A stretch of DNA of 64,000 nt from Acidipila sp. EB88 (GTDB lineage: Bacteria > Acidobacteriota > Terriglobia > Terriglobales > Acidobacteriaceae): contig NZ_QWEV01000005.1 of the NCBI RefSeq assembly GCF_003858395.1, positions 2,976,001 to 3,040,000 of the forward strand. Direction: 5' to 3'. Numbering within the stretch: position 1 is the stretch's first letter; every line of letters begins with the position of its first letter. A model generated the notes under the pieces. That model ran no database searches, was not told where the DNA came from, and was given only the letters and a program-made list of their open reading frames with translations. The translations under genes were made by a program, and so were the position numbers. Positions 9,501 to 18,020 of the stretch are shown in pieces.

Positions 9501-9959
9501 GGCCAGGTCAACGGGGCGGAGGTCACTGGGTCATCCAACAACTCCAACAGCTTCGGGGCTGCCCGGGTCAACCAGTACCGACGGTTGAAAATCCAAAACC
9601 GCAACATCAATCATTGGTTCGGCACAGATGCGTCGGCGATCCCGTGTCTCACGGCCGGCGTTGACAATGGCGTGTGCGCCTTCGGCGCGGCCGCCAACAA
9701 CGTGTTCGGGGACTCAAGAAACGGGAGCGTGCGCGGGCCCGGTTATCTGAATGTGGATATGTCCGCTTTCAAAGACTTTCGAATCTACCATGAGCATTCC
9801 GTGGGCTTCCGCTTCGATGCCTTCAACGCATTGAACATCGTCAGCTACGGAAATCCTGACACGAGCATCACCGATACCACCTTCGGCCAGATTGCCAGTC
9901 AGGAGCAGATCCGGTCGCAGGAGCGGCGGCTGCAGTTCTCGGCCAACTATAGGTTCTGA
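6504..9959 (+). CDS. Oar/TonB-type outer-membrane receptor with carboxypeptidase-regulatory-like domain (B)
   Basis: 1151 residues starting MKRILFQGLSGV with a signal peptide ending near VQSQ (about residue 26). The regulatory-like Ig domain (GAITGTITDSSGAILPGAHI) covers about 30-110. The plug-like region contains NVPLNGLDFSALTLYLPGAV and the NGNRAQSNNYTLDGIDMN block typical of this family. The rest is barrel, ending FSANYRF. GGGGAAAG lies a few bases before the ATG. It stands alone: no SusD, hydrolase or regulator directly adjoins it, and the 470 bp downstream are empty. Ligand unknown. It is clearly diverged from the other three copies. Confidence 0.88.
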   Translation: MKRILFQGLSGVAISALACVHTVQSQTVTGAITGTITDSSGAILPGAHITAHNVATGVDTVTTSNGSGFYRIEFLPIGRYTLTTEATGFGQRSVPAFDLEVLQTATFNLKLAVAGSSTTVDVSEAAPPILNTNDATLGTTFTANAIANVPLNGLDFSALTLYLPGAVNTAGTSGTTVIERSTSYTDTPNINGNRAQSNNYTLDGIDMNETFNNVISYSPAPEALQEIKVLTANSPADYGNVNGGGIVSVLKSGTNRFHGSAYGYVQDYRLNANSWANNNQGIAINPFSQSQFGGTFGGPILRDKLFFFVDYLGSRYHTGGTATASVLSAAMRNGDFSALCSAFDANGLCDKNQDPSGIQLYDAQNNFAPFVRNTGVPINNPVARYLFAHPDVYPLPNVAPTDGLLANNYQGSVRSFKANNQGDIKVEYDPNGKDKLTAFYSMSTAYDGSVAVLGITFPGTNLYPTKIMGGNWVHIFSPTLVNSARVGFTRTDWNVGLPTDSTGVFGTSGNSIVGVGFTGQAYNGFTAQVVSGGPTSIGNQALNNGTIIDNTYSYIDNLTWQRGLHYLSMGVQALRYQQNYPTSNNSGYLGNLNYTGAFTSDGAGSGGYGAADFVLDRVQSAEATLTSSNVGQRQWRAAGYINDDFRIRPNLTLNIGVRYEFDQPWIESNDRQGNIDVASGQVQYAGHVPAGAPAGSGLCPTRGCYKPNYRQIMPRLGFAYQPSSRFVVRGGYGATSFYEGNSSNQRLTSVTPFLSAVNVSVNSPKVGAATTARTAEQGFIGGTTSGSGTYDVYPQDIQPAYIQEWSLTTEYALTRSTSMQVGFIGEQGQHIEDYGNLNQYRVNGDPTSAPYYNNSYIGINGSAGALGVGSNSLLITESRAMMNYNALQAVLRQRATQGLEFTLNYTYGKAMTNSLGNYGLNVNGYSGAFQNYYDSSADYGPAGYDVKHNVSFTGVYALPIGTGKTYLMGAGHLLDAAVGGWKVGFAGVSYSGFPETVTTGQVNGAEVTGSSNNSNSFGAARVNQYRRLKIQNRNINHWFGTDASAIPCLTAGVDNGVCAFGAAANNVFGDSRNGSVRGPGYLNVDMSAFKDFRIYHEHSVGFRFDAFNALNIVSYGNPDTSITDTTFGQIASQEQIRSQERRLQFSANYRF

Positions 9960-10430
9960 GCGTGGCTGAAGCAGCTACTCGGGTCTCGATCCATTCTTCA
10001 CTTACGGCCGGGCCTGTCGCTTGCAGGATGGTTTGCAACGCGGGCTTCAGGCTTTTCGTTCAGGTGGCGCATACAAAAGGACATTGCTCCGATCGCCACA
10101 ATCGTGCGGCGTGCTCTCCGTTCTCCCGGCACATCAGCGTGCACAGCATTTCCGATACCTTCATAACGCTCGGTTGCTAATCCCAGACGGGCTTCAACGA
10201 CGTTCCGCCTGCCGAATGACTTGAGGGTGAAGCGCCATTTCCTGCTGACCTTGGTATACTTTTCGAGTTGAAGCTTGCAGTTGATCTTCGCTGCATCCTT
10301 GGCGCCAGGGATGTAGATCGTAGCCCAGATTGAAGGTGCCTTGCGTAGCGAAAGTCTGTGCACAGCACCCACTGGATTGAAGCTTGTACGGTTCAGTCCT
10401 GGTCGACGCCTGCAAGACCGCTGTGAATGT
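9960..10430. other. Unassigned intergenic region upstream of tRNA-Gly
   Basis: About 470 bp with no gene I can support. Minus-strand frames here have ordinary-looking residue composition in short patches (for instance YIPGAKDAAKINCKLQLEKY near 10260-10320) but match no family and lack a ribosome-binding site. It could be a gene relic or the leader of the tRNA transcript. Confidence 0.4.
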
Positions 10431-10505
10431 GCGGGAGTAGTTCAGTGGCAGAACGTCAGCTTCCCAAGCTGAATGTCGCCGGTTCGATCCCGGTCTCCCG
10501 CTCCA
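10431..10505 (+). tRNA. tRNA-Gly (anticodon CCC)
   Basis: A full cloverleaf is readable: acceptor GCGGGAG pairs with CTCCCGC, the D-stem is GTTC/GAAC, and the anticodon stem TCAGC/GCTGA encloses TTCCCAA. The T-stem is GCCGG/CCGGT with loop TTCGATC, and CCA is encoded. The anticodon CCC reads GGG. No other tRNA is adjacent. Confidence 0.96.
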
Positions 10506-10618
10506 ATTCACTGCAAATCCCTTAGACTCAGCACGAATGTGAGCTCCCTCAGCAACCCTGGGGTTGAGCTTTGCTTCTTAAGCAAGCGTGTGGGCCAACC
10601 ACCCCAAAGGGAGTTTTC

Positions 10619-10930
10619 ATGAATACGCTCAAGTTCTGGCTGGTCTTTTCGGTCGGCGTCGCCGCAGGCGCCACGGTTTCGTTGATTTACGCCCCGCAGG
10701 ATGGCAAGAAGACACGCAAGCAGCTAAAGCGCAAGCTGGACAACGCCGGGGACTACCTCAAGGATCAGCTTGACGACGCGGGCGAGTACCTGAAGGATCA
10801 GGCAGACGAGCTTGGCGGCAAAGCTGCCAAGGTGTACAAGAGTGCCAAGGAAGCAGCCGCGGACGCCTCGGAGTCACTGTCCGGCAATGTGCAGACAGTG
10901 GTAGGCAAGGCCAAGAGCGCGATCTCTTAA
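10619..10930 (+). CDS. YtxH domain-containing protein
   Basis: 103 residues from ATG 10619, which has AAAGGGAG 5 nt upstream; the longer in-frame start at 10571 lacks a site and is rejected. The protein opens with a short membrane helix (FWLVFSVGVAAGATVSLIYAP), followed directly by GKKTRKQLKRK. It then runs as a charged amphipathic helix with two near-repeats, DNAGDYLKDQL and DDAGEYLKDQA. This is the usual build of YtxH-like (gas-vesicle/stress-related) proteins: an N-terminal anchor in the inner membrane and a cytoplasmic coiled-coil tail. A general stress role is known loosely for the family; the exact function here is unknown. It converges on clpC and shares a strong terminator with it. 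Confidence 0.8.
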   Translation: MNTLKFWLVFSVGVAAGATVSLIYAPQDGKKTRKQLKRKLDNAGDYLKDQLDDAGEYLKDQADELGGKAAKVYKSAKEAAADASESLSGNVQTVVGKAKSAIS

Positions 10931-10956
10931 TCGAGTTCTTCAGCTGTTCTGCAGGC

Positions 10957-11000
10957 ACCAACAGAAAGCCCCGTCCGAAAGGACGGGGCTTTCTGTTGGT
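10957..11000. terminator. Bidirectional terminator between ytxH-like gene and clpC
   Basis: A perfect 20-bp inverted repeat (10957-10976 with 10981-11000) closes on a GAAA tetraloop. The stem core is GC-rich (GCCCCGTCC) and flanked by AGAAA/TTTCT, so a U-tract forms on either strand. It lies between the convergent stop codons of the YtxH gene and clpC and should serve both. Confidence 0.9.
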
Positions 11001-11015
11001 CGGTTGCATGTACTA

Positions 11016-13514
11016 TCAGGCGCTGTACAGCAGGACACCTTCGAGCGGCAGGGCACCTTCTTCGGCTTCCTGCGCAACCGGCCGGTAGTACAGCTGGTTG
11101 TTCTCGAGGTAGACCTCGAGGAAGGCAGGCCGCTCGTTGATGTGGCCGGCGATGAGTGCTTCCGAGAGTGGATCTTCGACGTAGCGCTGCAGAGCGCGGC
11201 GCAGGGGACGAGCCCCGTACGAGCGATCGACCAGCGTCTTCTCGAGAATCCACTTCTTGGCATCATCGGTCACGGAAATCGTGATCGCCTTCTGCACCAG
11301 GTTTGCGTTCAAGGACTGCACCAGCAGTTCCAGGATCTGGATCAGGTCCGCATCCGTCAGCGAGTGGAACAGGATGATCTCGTCCACGCGGTTCAGGAAT
11401 TCGGGATTGAAGGTCCGCTTGACCTCCTGCTTCACCAGTTCTTCGACCTTGTCCATCACCAGGTCTTCGCGTTCCGACTGGAACCCGAGGCCCTGCTTGC
11501 GCTGCAAGTGCCGTGCGCCGATGTTGGAGGTCATGATCAGGATCACGTTCTTGAAGTCGACCGTGTTGCCGAGGCCGTCTGTCAGGTGTCCGTCTTCAAA
11601 GACCTGCAGCAGGATGTTGAACACATCCGGGTGCGCCTTCTCGATTTCGTCAAGCAGCACGACCGAGTAGGGCGAACGCTTGACGCGTTCCGTCAGCTGG
11701 CCGCCTTCCTCATAGCCTACGTAACCCGGAGGCGAACCAATCAGCTTCGAGACCGAGTGCTTCTCCATGAACTCCGACATGTCGAAGCGGATCAGCGATT
11801 TCTCCGAACCAAACAGGAACTGCGCGAGTGTCCGCGCCATCTCCGTCTTGCCAACGCCGGTCGGTCCCAGGAACAGGAACGAGCCGATCGGGCGATTCGG
11901 AGACTTGAGGCCGGCACGTGAGCGACGAATCGCGCGTGACAAGGCAGAGATCGCCTTCTCCTGCGAGATGACGCGCTTGTGCAGCTCGCCCTCCACGCGA
12001 AGCAGCTTCTGCGTCTCCTCTTCCTTGATCGAGAACACCGGCACACCAGTCCAGCGGCTGACGACGTCCTCAATGTCCTCCCGGCCTACGATGCCGGCCG
12101 TGGAATCATCGAGGTGGTACTTGTCGCGCAGGGCACGCAGATTCTCGCGCTCTTTCCGCTCCTCGTCCGAGTAGAAACGCGCCTTCTCGAACTCGTGGTT
12201 CGCGATGGCGTTTTCCATGCGGTGCACGATGAACTTGATCCGCTTCTGGACCTCGGTGATCTCCTCGGGCAGCGAGGTTTGGCGCAGCTTGACGCGGGCT
12301 CCGGCCTCGTCGATGAGGTCGATCGCCTTATCCGGCAGGAAGCGGTCCGGGATGTAGCGGTTCGAATGCGAAACCGCGAACTGGATCGAGTCGTCGGTGT
12401 ACGAGACCGCATGGAACTTCTCGTAGCGATCCTTGATGCCCATGATGATCTTGATGGCATCTTCCTCGTTCGGCGGTGGCACCTTGACGGCCTGGAAACG
12501 CCGCTCAAGCGAACGATCCTTCTCGATCGACTTGCGGAACTCAGCGGGCGTGGTTGCGCCAATGCACTGGATCTCGCCGCGCGAAAGAGCCGGCTTGAGG
12601 ATGTTGGCGGCGTCGAGGGAACCCTCGGCCGAGCCGGCTCCCACCAGGGTATGCAGCTCATCGATGAAGATGATGCAGTTCTGGTTCTCCATCAGTTCTT
12701 TCATGATGGTCTTGAGCCGCTCTTCAAACTGGCCGCGGTACTTGGTGCCAGCGACGATCAGCGACAGGTCGAGCGCAAGCACGCGCTTGTCGGCAAGGAA
12801 GCTTGGCACTTCTCCGTCGGAAATGCGCTGAGCCAGACCTTCAACGATCGCGGTTTTGCCTACGCCCGGCTCACCGATCAGGACGGGATTGTTCTTGGTG
12901 CGGCGGCACAGGATCTGGATAACGCGCTCAAGCTCGCCATCGCGCCCCACGAGCGGATCCAGCTGGTTGTCCATGGCGACCTGGGTCAGGTCGCGCGAGA
13001 ACTCGGCCAGCAGGCTCGACTCACGGTTCGCGCTGCCGGAGCCCTCGCGGGATCGGCCTTGTGTCGTGCCGGAAGGCGCCTTCTCCTGCGTCGCGCGTGA
13101 CAGCTCCTCACGAATCGCCAGCAGCTTCAGCCCGCGCTCGTGCAGGATCTCGGCGGCAAAGCACTTTTCTTCGCGCAGCAGCCCGAGCAACAGGTGCTCG
13201 GTACCGATGTGCTTGTGGGACAGGCGCTCGGCTTCTTCCGCCGCGTAGGCCAGCACACGCTTGCACTCGTTCGACAGGGGCAGGTCGACCGAGGTGGATA
13301 CCTTTTCGCGAATTGTGGTGTGCCCTTCGATCTGCTTGCGGATCGATTCGACGGATGCATGCGAGCGTAGAAACTTGTTGGTCAGAGCCTTGTCTTCTCG
13401 CAAGAGCCCAAGCAACAGGTGCTCGGTCTCGATATAGGGCGAGCCAAACTGGCTGGCCTCATACCGCGCGAAGAAAATGACGCGACGAGCTTTTTCTGTA
13501 TACCGTTCGAACAT
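11016..13514 (-). CDS. clpC: ATP-dependent Clp protease ATP-binding subunit ClpC
   Basis: 832 residues from ATG 13514, chosen because AAGGGGG precedes it by a few bases and [11 protein letters not shown] is the standard ClpC N-terminus. Two Clp_N repeats ([11 protein letters not shown] at about 30-40 and 106-115) are followed by AAA+ module 1 with Walker A GEPGVGKT (214-221) and Walker [15 protein letters not shown]-like middle helix pair lies around [14 protein letters not shown]+ module 2 has GPTGVGKT and [14 protein letters not shown]. The GLGF tripeptide loop in KQGLGFQSE is the contact used to dock ClpP. ClpC unfolds substrates and feeds them to ClpP in the cytoplasm. Length is normal. 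It is last in a minus-strand run after lolC-lolD, 98 bp away. Confidence 0.97.
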   Translation of the reverse strand: MFERYTEKARRVIFFARYEASQFGSPYIETEHLLLGLLREDKALTNKFLRSHASVESIRKQIEGHTTIREKVSTSVDLPLSNECKRVLAYAAEEAERLSHKHIGTEHLLLGLLREEKCFAAEILHERGLKLLAIREELSRATQEKAPSGTTQGRSREGSGSANRESSLLAEFSRDLTQVAMDNQLDPLVGRDGELERVIQILCRRTKNNPVLIGEPGVGKTAIVEGLAQRISDGEVPSFLADKRVLALDLSLIVAGTKYRGQFEERLKTIMKELMENQNCIIFIDELHTLVGAGSAEGSLDAANILKPALSRGEIQCIGATTPAEFRKSIEKDRSLERRFQAVKVPPPNEEDAIKIIMGIKDRYEKFHAVSYTDDSIQFAVSHSNRYIPDRFLPDKAIDLIDEAGARVKLRQTSLPEEITEVQKRIKFIVHRMENAIANHEFEKARFYSDEERKERENLRALRDKYHLDDSTAGIVGREDIEDVVSRWTGVPVFSIKEEETQKLLRVEGELHKRVISQEKAISALSRAIRRSRAGLKSPNRPIGSFLFLGPTGVGKTEMARTLAQFLFGSEKSLIRFDMSEFMEKHSVSKLIGSPPGYVGYEEGGQLTERVKRSPYSVVLLDEIEKAHPDVFNILLQVFEDGHLTDGLGNTVDFKNVILIMTSNIGARHLQRKQGLGFQSEREDLVMDKVEELVKQEVKRTFNPEFLNRVDEIILFHSLTDADLIQILELLVQSLNANLVQKAITISVTDDAKKWILEKTLVDRSYGARPLRRALQRYVEDPLSEALIAGHINERPAFLEVYLENNQLYYRPVAQEAEEGALPLEGVLLYSA

Positions 13515-13612
13515 GTTCCCCCTTACTTCCTTGCCTCTGCGGCCATCGCTGAAGACCGGCAACAGGGGCGGGTTACGGCCAAAGCAGATCGCTCTGCCAG
13601 TTTTGCGTACCT

Positions 13613-14385
13613 CTACTCTACATACGGCGCGGTCGCGGCTTTGGCTTGCTCGTTCATGCCGTCATTGCTAAGCCGTAACACACGATCGCACCGCTCGGCC
13701 AGCGCCATATTATGCGTCACCAAAACGGAGGTAAGCGCGGCCTCCTGGTGTAGCTGCTTCAGCAGCTGGAAGATGTTGTCTGCTGTTGCGCCGTCCAGGT
13801 CTCCGGTAGGTTCATCGGCCAGCAACAGCTTGGGTTCTGTGATCAGGGCCCGGGCCAGAGACACCCTTTGTTGTTCTCCCCGGATAACTCGCCGGACCGG
13901 TGGTTTCGCCGATCCGCAAGTCCGACTCTCTTCATCCACACCGCGGCTTTCGCTGCTGCCGCGTTGGCTTTCATACCGCGCGCCATCAGGGGCATGGCCA
14001 CGTTCTCCAGCGCGGTAAACTCCGGCAGCAGGTAGTGAAACTGCCAGACATAGCCGACATCCTGGTTGCGAAACCGTGCCGCCTGGATGCTGGACAATCC
14101 ACCCAACTCCAGCCCATCGCACCAGATCTGTCCCGAAGTCGGACGGTCCAGCGCACCGAGCAGATGGAGCAGGGTGCTTTTACCGACACCTGACTGGCCC
14201 ACGATCGCGACCATCTGGCCTGCTGCTACGCCGAATGCGAGGTTCTCGAAAAGCCTCAGACTCCGGCCCTTCGATGAACCTTCCAGTGAGTAGGTCTTGC
14301 TCAGATTTTCTACTCTGAGTAGTAGATGACGTTCACTCTCTGAAGGTCGCAGCCCCGCCTGCGAACCACCTGCCTGCTTATTCAT
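13613..14385 (-). pseudogene. lolD: LolD-like ABC transporter ATPase, single-base frameshift
   Basis: The first reading frame runs from ATG 14385 through Walker A GQSGVGKST and the Q-loop region, then breaks inside the ABC signature as LSGENNKG. Reading continues in a second frame as RGEQQRVSLARALITEPK, with Walker B LLLADEPTGDLDG and switch His in VLVTHN, to a stop at 13613. One added G in the run that is CCCC at 13878-13881 on the plus strand restores LSGGEQQRV and gives 257 codons, the normal LolD length. LolD powers lipoprotein release to LolA together with LolC/E. It overlaps lolC by 8 nt (ATGAATAA), indicating translational coupling. Either the gene is broken or the sequence has a homopolymer error; all catalytic motifs are otherwise intact. 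Confidence 0.85.
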
Positions 14386-15631
14386 AGCGCAGTGCCTCCG
14401 CCGGCAGAACGCGCGCGGCCGCCCCGGATGGGTAAAGCGTCGCCAGCAAAGCCACCACGATCGAGACCGCGCTGACCAGCAGCCCGTCCACGAAACGGGG
14501 TGCAAAGGGAAGGGTGTCGATCGAGTACACGTCAGCGGAAAGATGGATGAGGTGGTAGTGTCCACAGACCCAGGCCGCACCATAGCCGCCCACCAGTCCA
14601 ATAGCGGTCCCAATAACGCTGATCAGCACGCCTTGCAGCAGGAAGATGCGCCGTATCTGCACCGGAGCGACGCCCATCGAAAGCAGCACCGCAATATCCC
14701 GGGTCTTTTCCATCACCATCATGGTGAGGGCAATCAGGATGTTGAGCGCAGCCACGCCCACGATCAGGCCGATGATGATAAAAGAAACGAGCTGCTCGAG
14801 CTTGAGCGCGCGAAACAGTTCACGGTTCTGCTCCATCCAGTTGGTGGTTTCGAAGCCCGGACCGGCAGCCTGCTCGATCTCTCTGCCGATACGGTCGGCA
14901 TGGTAGAGGTCATCGACCTTGAACGAGACGATTGACACAAGATCCGGCTCGCCGAACAGCGCCTGCGCGTCGGCGAGACGAACAAAACCAAAGCCCGAGT
15001 CGTACTGGTAGAACCCGGAGTGGAATACGCCGGCGATCTGGAACCGCTGGTACTTGGGCACCAGTCCGTATGGCGTGAGCTCACCCTGCGGGCTGGTGAC
15101 GACCACCGTGTCGCCTACGTGTGCGTCCAGCGAGTCGGCCAGATCGTAGCCCAGCACGATGGGCGGCGTCGGCTCGGCCGTGCCCGCTTCGAGCGGTGCT
15201 GCAGGCGTGGAGAGTGCGAGAGCGCTGCCGGCGGTCATCTGCCGCAGCATGTCGCTGACCTGCTGCTCCTCTGCCGGAAGGATGCCCTTGAGCAATGCTC
15301 CGCCGGAGTGAGCGCCGCGCGAAACCAGGACCGGCTCGTACAACGCGGGCGCGTCGGCGGTGACATGCGGCAGCGTGCGCAGCCGGGCTGTGAGCGGACG
15401 CCAGTCGCGGATGCCGTCATTCTGTACCCGCATGAGCGAGACGTGTGCGGTCGAGGAGAGTAAACGATCCTGCAGATCGCGGCGCATCCCGGTGGTAATC
15501 GCAAGCGCGATGATCAGCGACGCGACACCCACCGCAACGCCCGCCACCGAGATGGCTGTGACCACGCCGATGACTGCCTGCCGTCGCCTGGCGCGCAGGT
15601 AGCGAAACGCGATGAACAGTTCAAAGCGCAC
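14378..15631 (-). CDS. lolC: LolC/LolE-type lipoprotein-releasing ABC permease
   Basis: About 417 residues from GTG 15631, preceded by GAGG at 6 nt and giving the family-typical start VRFELFIAFRYLRARRRQ. A second in-frame GTG at 15667 has no site. One membrane helix follows (AVIGVVTAISVAGVAVGVASLIIALAI, about 20-45), then a large periplasmic MacB-like domain. Three C-terminal helices form the FtsX-type core (FIIIGLIVGVAALNILIALTM, about 275; ISVIGTAIGLVGGYGAAWV; FVDGLLVSAVSIVVALLATLYP). With LolD it extracts outer-membrane lipoproteins from the inner membrane. As in many non-enteric bacteria there is one permease, which would work as a homodimer (inferred). The downstream ATPase is frameshifted here. 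Confidence 0.9.
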   Translation of the reverse strand: MRFELFIAFRYLRARRRQAVIGVVTAISVAGVAVGVASLIIALAITTGMRRDLQDRLLSSTAHVSLMRVQNDGIRDWRPLTARLRTLPHVTADAPALYEPVLVSRGAHSGGALLKGILPAEEQQVSDMLRQMTAGSALALSTPAAPLEAGTAEPTPPIVLGYDLADSLDAHVGDTVVVTSPQGELTPYGLVPKYQRFQIAGVFHSGFYQYDSGFGFVRLADAQALFGEPDLVSIVSFKVDDLYHADRIGREIEQAAGPGFETTNWMEQNRELFRALKLEQLVSFIIIGLIVGVAALNILIALTMMVMEKTRDIAVLLSMGVAPVQIRRIFLLQGVLISVIGTAIGLVGGYGAAWVCGHYHLIHLSADVYSIDTLPFAPRFVDGLLVSAVSIVVALLATLYPSGAAARVLPAEALRYE

Positions 15632-15676
15632 GCAGGGCCTCGCGTAGGCCGGCGCCGGCGCGATCACCGAGGCGGA

Positions 15677-17917
15677 TCATGGCGCCGTCACCTTGGCCGA
15701 GCCGACATTGTCATTCCTGTCGAAGGCCCGAAGTGTAAGTGAGTGCGGACCGCTGGCGCCTGCGGCTGGCAGCGGGATGAGGAAGTCGTACTGCTCACGC
15801 GGAGCATCCGAGACCCGCCCCACCGGCTCAATGTACTGCCAGGCGCCGGCGTCGAGCGAGTACTCGGCACGGGCGATGGGAACCCGTCCGTCTGTTGCCG
15901 CGGCAGTCACGTGCAGCATTGCACCCGCCCGCTGTGCTGCCAGCGCGGTCACCTGCGGCGTGGCTGTATCTACCAGGAAAAGCTCGCTGACGCGCTCGGC
16001 CTCGAGCGAAGCGCCGGCCGGGTGGGAGGGAGCATCGGTGGCGACCACGCGCAGGCGATAGGGGCCATCCGGCAGCAGTGCGGCGTCGAAGCTGAGGTAG
16101 CGGTCGGTGAGCTTGTCCTTGAGCAGGTGCCAGGTGGTGTCCTCGGCGCCCTGGTAGTAGACCGAAAAGCGGAGGTCGTCTCCGTTGTCATCATGCGCGG
16201 CCCAGCGCACAGTGATGGAGCTCTTGTCCTTGAAGGCGCTGAGTGGGGTGGCCACGCTGTTGTTGTCGAGATTTACCGCATTGCCGCCCTGCGAGGCGAA
16301 AGTCAGGGTGGTCTGCGGCGGAAAACCGGGCTGCATGGCCGCGGCATTCACGCGTGTACCCGGCGCGACCAGGATCTCGTCGATCTCCGGCGAGGCATTA
16401 GCAGGCAGATAGTTCAGCACGACCTGCTGAATGCGGGCGCCTGGCTTGAGCGTCAGCCGCCATTGCGCAAAGCGGCCGGTGGGCTGCCCGAGCGTGGCGT
16501 CCGCCGGGTGAAACGGCTGCCACTCCGTCCAGCCACGCGCGGGGTTATCGATGTTGCCGGTGCGCGTCTCGAACGTATACGTCTCCGGGCCGCCCTGCGC
16601 TGTGATCTCCGCGCGTCCCCACATCGATGGCATCGTGGCATCAAAGACGTCGCTCAGCAGGAATGGGCTGGGCGCGGCTGTCAGGTGCATGCGGAGCAGC
16701 TTGCCATTGTTGGCGGCAGGCAGGTAGACCGAGTGATCCGGCGCGTCCACAAAGCCAATCACCTCGCCCGCGCCGGCGTGTGCCACATCCTGGAAGGTGC
16801 CGTTATCCTGCAGCCGGTAGACCCTGCCGCGATTCCCGGTGGCGACCAGCAGCCCGTCGGGCGTGGGACGCAAGCCGTAAATAACGTCATCGTGCGCAGC
16901 CCAGAGCCTGCGTGGCGCCTGCGCCGAGTCATGCGGGATCAGGTACAACTCCGACCCGTCCGGCACGGTCGTGTTGTTGTTCACTGACTGGGTCGAACCG
17001 GGCTGCACCACCGTGACGGTGATGCTGGCGCTGGGCGCGGCGCCCCCGCCGGCAGGCAAGGGCGGCAAGCCCGCGAGGCGACCTTTTTCGCCAACGGCTG
17101 CTACATACAGTTGCGCCTGCGGACCCAGCGCCAGCGCCGTGATCTCACGCTTCTGCGCTTCGAACAGCACGGTGCCTTTGCCGTCCGGCTGAATTCGGTA
17201 GACCAGCCCCGTTCCATCCGAGCCTGCCAGTAGGTCGCCGCCCGGCACAAAGAGCATGGAGCGCAGGTGTGGCTCGTCGCTGGTGAAAAACACCTCGGGC
17301 CTCGTGCCGGCAGTGCCGTGCAGCGCCGGGCCGGTGATGCGATAGATCACAGCGGGCGCGCCGGTAGCCAGGTAGAGCCGGCCGGTGGCGTCCCACTGCA
17401 TGGACCAGATGTACTTGGGCCTTGCCTCGGTCGTAGCCGCGTCGAACACTACGGTCGCCGTGCTCTCGTCGAGAGGCCTGGCCGCGCTGGCAGGGGCAAG
17501 GTCGAGGCGAAACACCTTGGCCGATGGCAGCGTCGCGACGTAGAGGGCTCCATCGGGGCCGAGTGAGAGCGACTGCACGCTCACATCCTTGGTCGTGAAC
17601 AGCACGGTTTTCTTGCCGTCGGGTGCGATCCTCACCACCTGCGCGGGTGAGCCCGTGGCCACATACGCGTTGCCATGGCTGTCGTTTGCCGCGGCCCACA
17701 CATCCGCCGCTTCCAGCTGCGCGACCGTGTCGATGTCGAAGCCGGGTGACAGCGTGCCGTCATCGCCGATGGCGAGTCCTCGCGGGGAGCCCTTTTCCCA
17801 GTCCGAGGCGCTGCTTTCGGTCCACTGGTGGGTGCCCTGCGCCAGCAGTGTCACGGGGAGCAGGGCAGTGGACAGTGCGGCGGCGGAAAGCAGGGCAGGG
17901 AGAGAGCGGAGGCGCAT
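15677..17917 (-). CDS. Secreted beta-propeller (WD40/NHL-like) protein of unknown function
   Basis: 746 residues from ATG 17917; GAGG lies 5 nt upstream, too close to the in-frame GTG at 17923. A signal peptide ends near LLAQG (about 27). Residues about 60-430 show repeated blade-like units such as DSHGNAYVATGSPAQVVRI, GPDGALYVATLPSAKVFRL and DATGRLYLATGAPAVIYRI, consistent with a 6-7-bladed propeller. The C-terminal half has beta-sandwich regions ending with a Y_Y_Y-like triplet (GPYRLRVVATDAP, HSLTLRAFDRNDNVG). The protein probably sits in the periplasm or on the outer surface. It precedes lolC by 45 bp on the same strand, so it may share that transcript. I cannot assign an activity. Confidence 0.8.
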   Translation of the reverse strand: MRLRSLPALLSAAALSTALLPVTLLAQGTHQWTESSASDWEKGSPRGLAIGDDGTLSPGFDIDTVAQLEAADVWAAANDSHGNAYVATGSPAQVVRIAPDGKKTVLFTTKDVSVQSLSLGPDGALYVATLPSAKVFRLDLAPASAARPLDESTATVVFDAATTEARPKYIWSMQWDATGRLYLATGAPAVIYRITGPALHGTAGTRPEVFFTSDEPHLRSMLFVPGGDLLAGSDGTGLVYRIQPDGKGTVLFEAQKREITALALGPQAQLYVAAVGEKGRLAGLPPLPAGGGAAPSASITVTVVQPGSTQSVNNNTTVPDGSELYLIPHDSAQAPRRLWAAHDDVIYGLRPTPDGLLVATGNRGRVYRLQDNGTFQDVAHAGAGEVIGFVDAPDHSVYLPAANNGKLLRMHLTAAPSPFLLSDVFDATMPSMWGRAEITAQGGPETYTFETRTGNIDNPARGWTEWQPFHPADATLGQPTGRFAQWRLTLKPGARIQQVVLNYLPANASPEIDEILVAPGTRVNAAAMQPGFPPQTTLTFASQGGNAVNLDNNSVATPLSAFKDKSSITVRWAAHDDNGDDLRFSVYYQGAEDTTWHLLKDKLTDRYLSFDAALLPDGPYRLRVVATDAPSHPAGASLEAERVSELFLVDTATPQVTALAAQRAGAMLHVTAAATDGRVPIARAEYSLDAGAWQYIEPVGRVSDAPREQYDFLIPLPAAGASGPHSLTLRAFDRNDNVGSAKVTAP

Positions 17918-17992
17918 CGTCACCTCAGGAGTCTACCAGCCGGTGCGGCGGTGCCCGGGTGACGCTGGATGCGCTTCCACTCCGCACAAGCG

Positions 17993-18004
17993 CTCTGGCC
18001 AGAG
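17993..18004. promoter_or_regulatory. 12-bp perfect palindrome between alcohol dehydrogenase and propeller gene
   Basis: CTCTGG/CCAGAG with no spacer, extended by CCACTC (17977-17982) and GAGTGG (18002-18007). It could be an operator for the propeller-lolCD run or a weak hairpin ending the dehydrogenase transcript. No T-run is present. Confidence 0.25.
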
Positions 18005-18020
18005 TGGGAGAGGCAGACCG

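Noticed and set aside
10194..10511. Open frame of 105 codons on the minus strand covering tRNA-Gly
   Set aside because: It reads through the complement of a complete tRNA gene; the N-terminal residues are the usual antisense-tRNA artefact.
10957..11000. Miniature transposable element at the long perfect inverted repeat
   Set aside because: There are no flanking target duplications, the position between convergent stops and the T/A runs fit a terminator, and the second element of the same shape has unrelated sequence.
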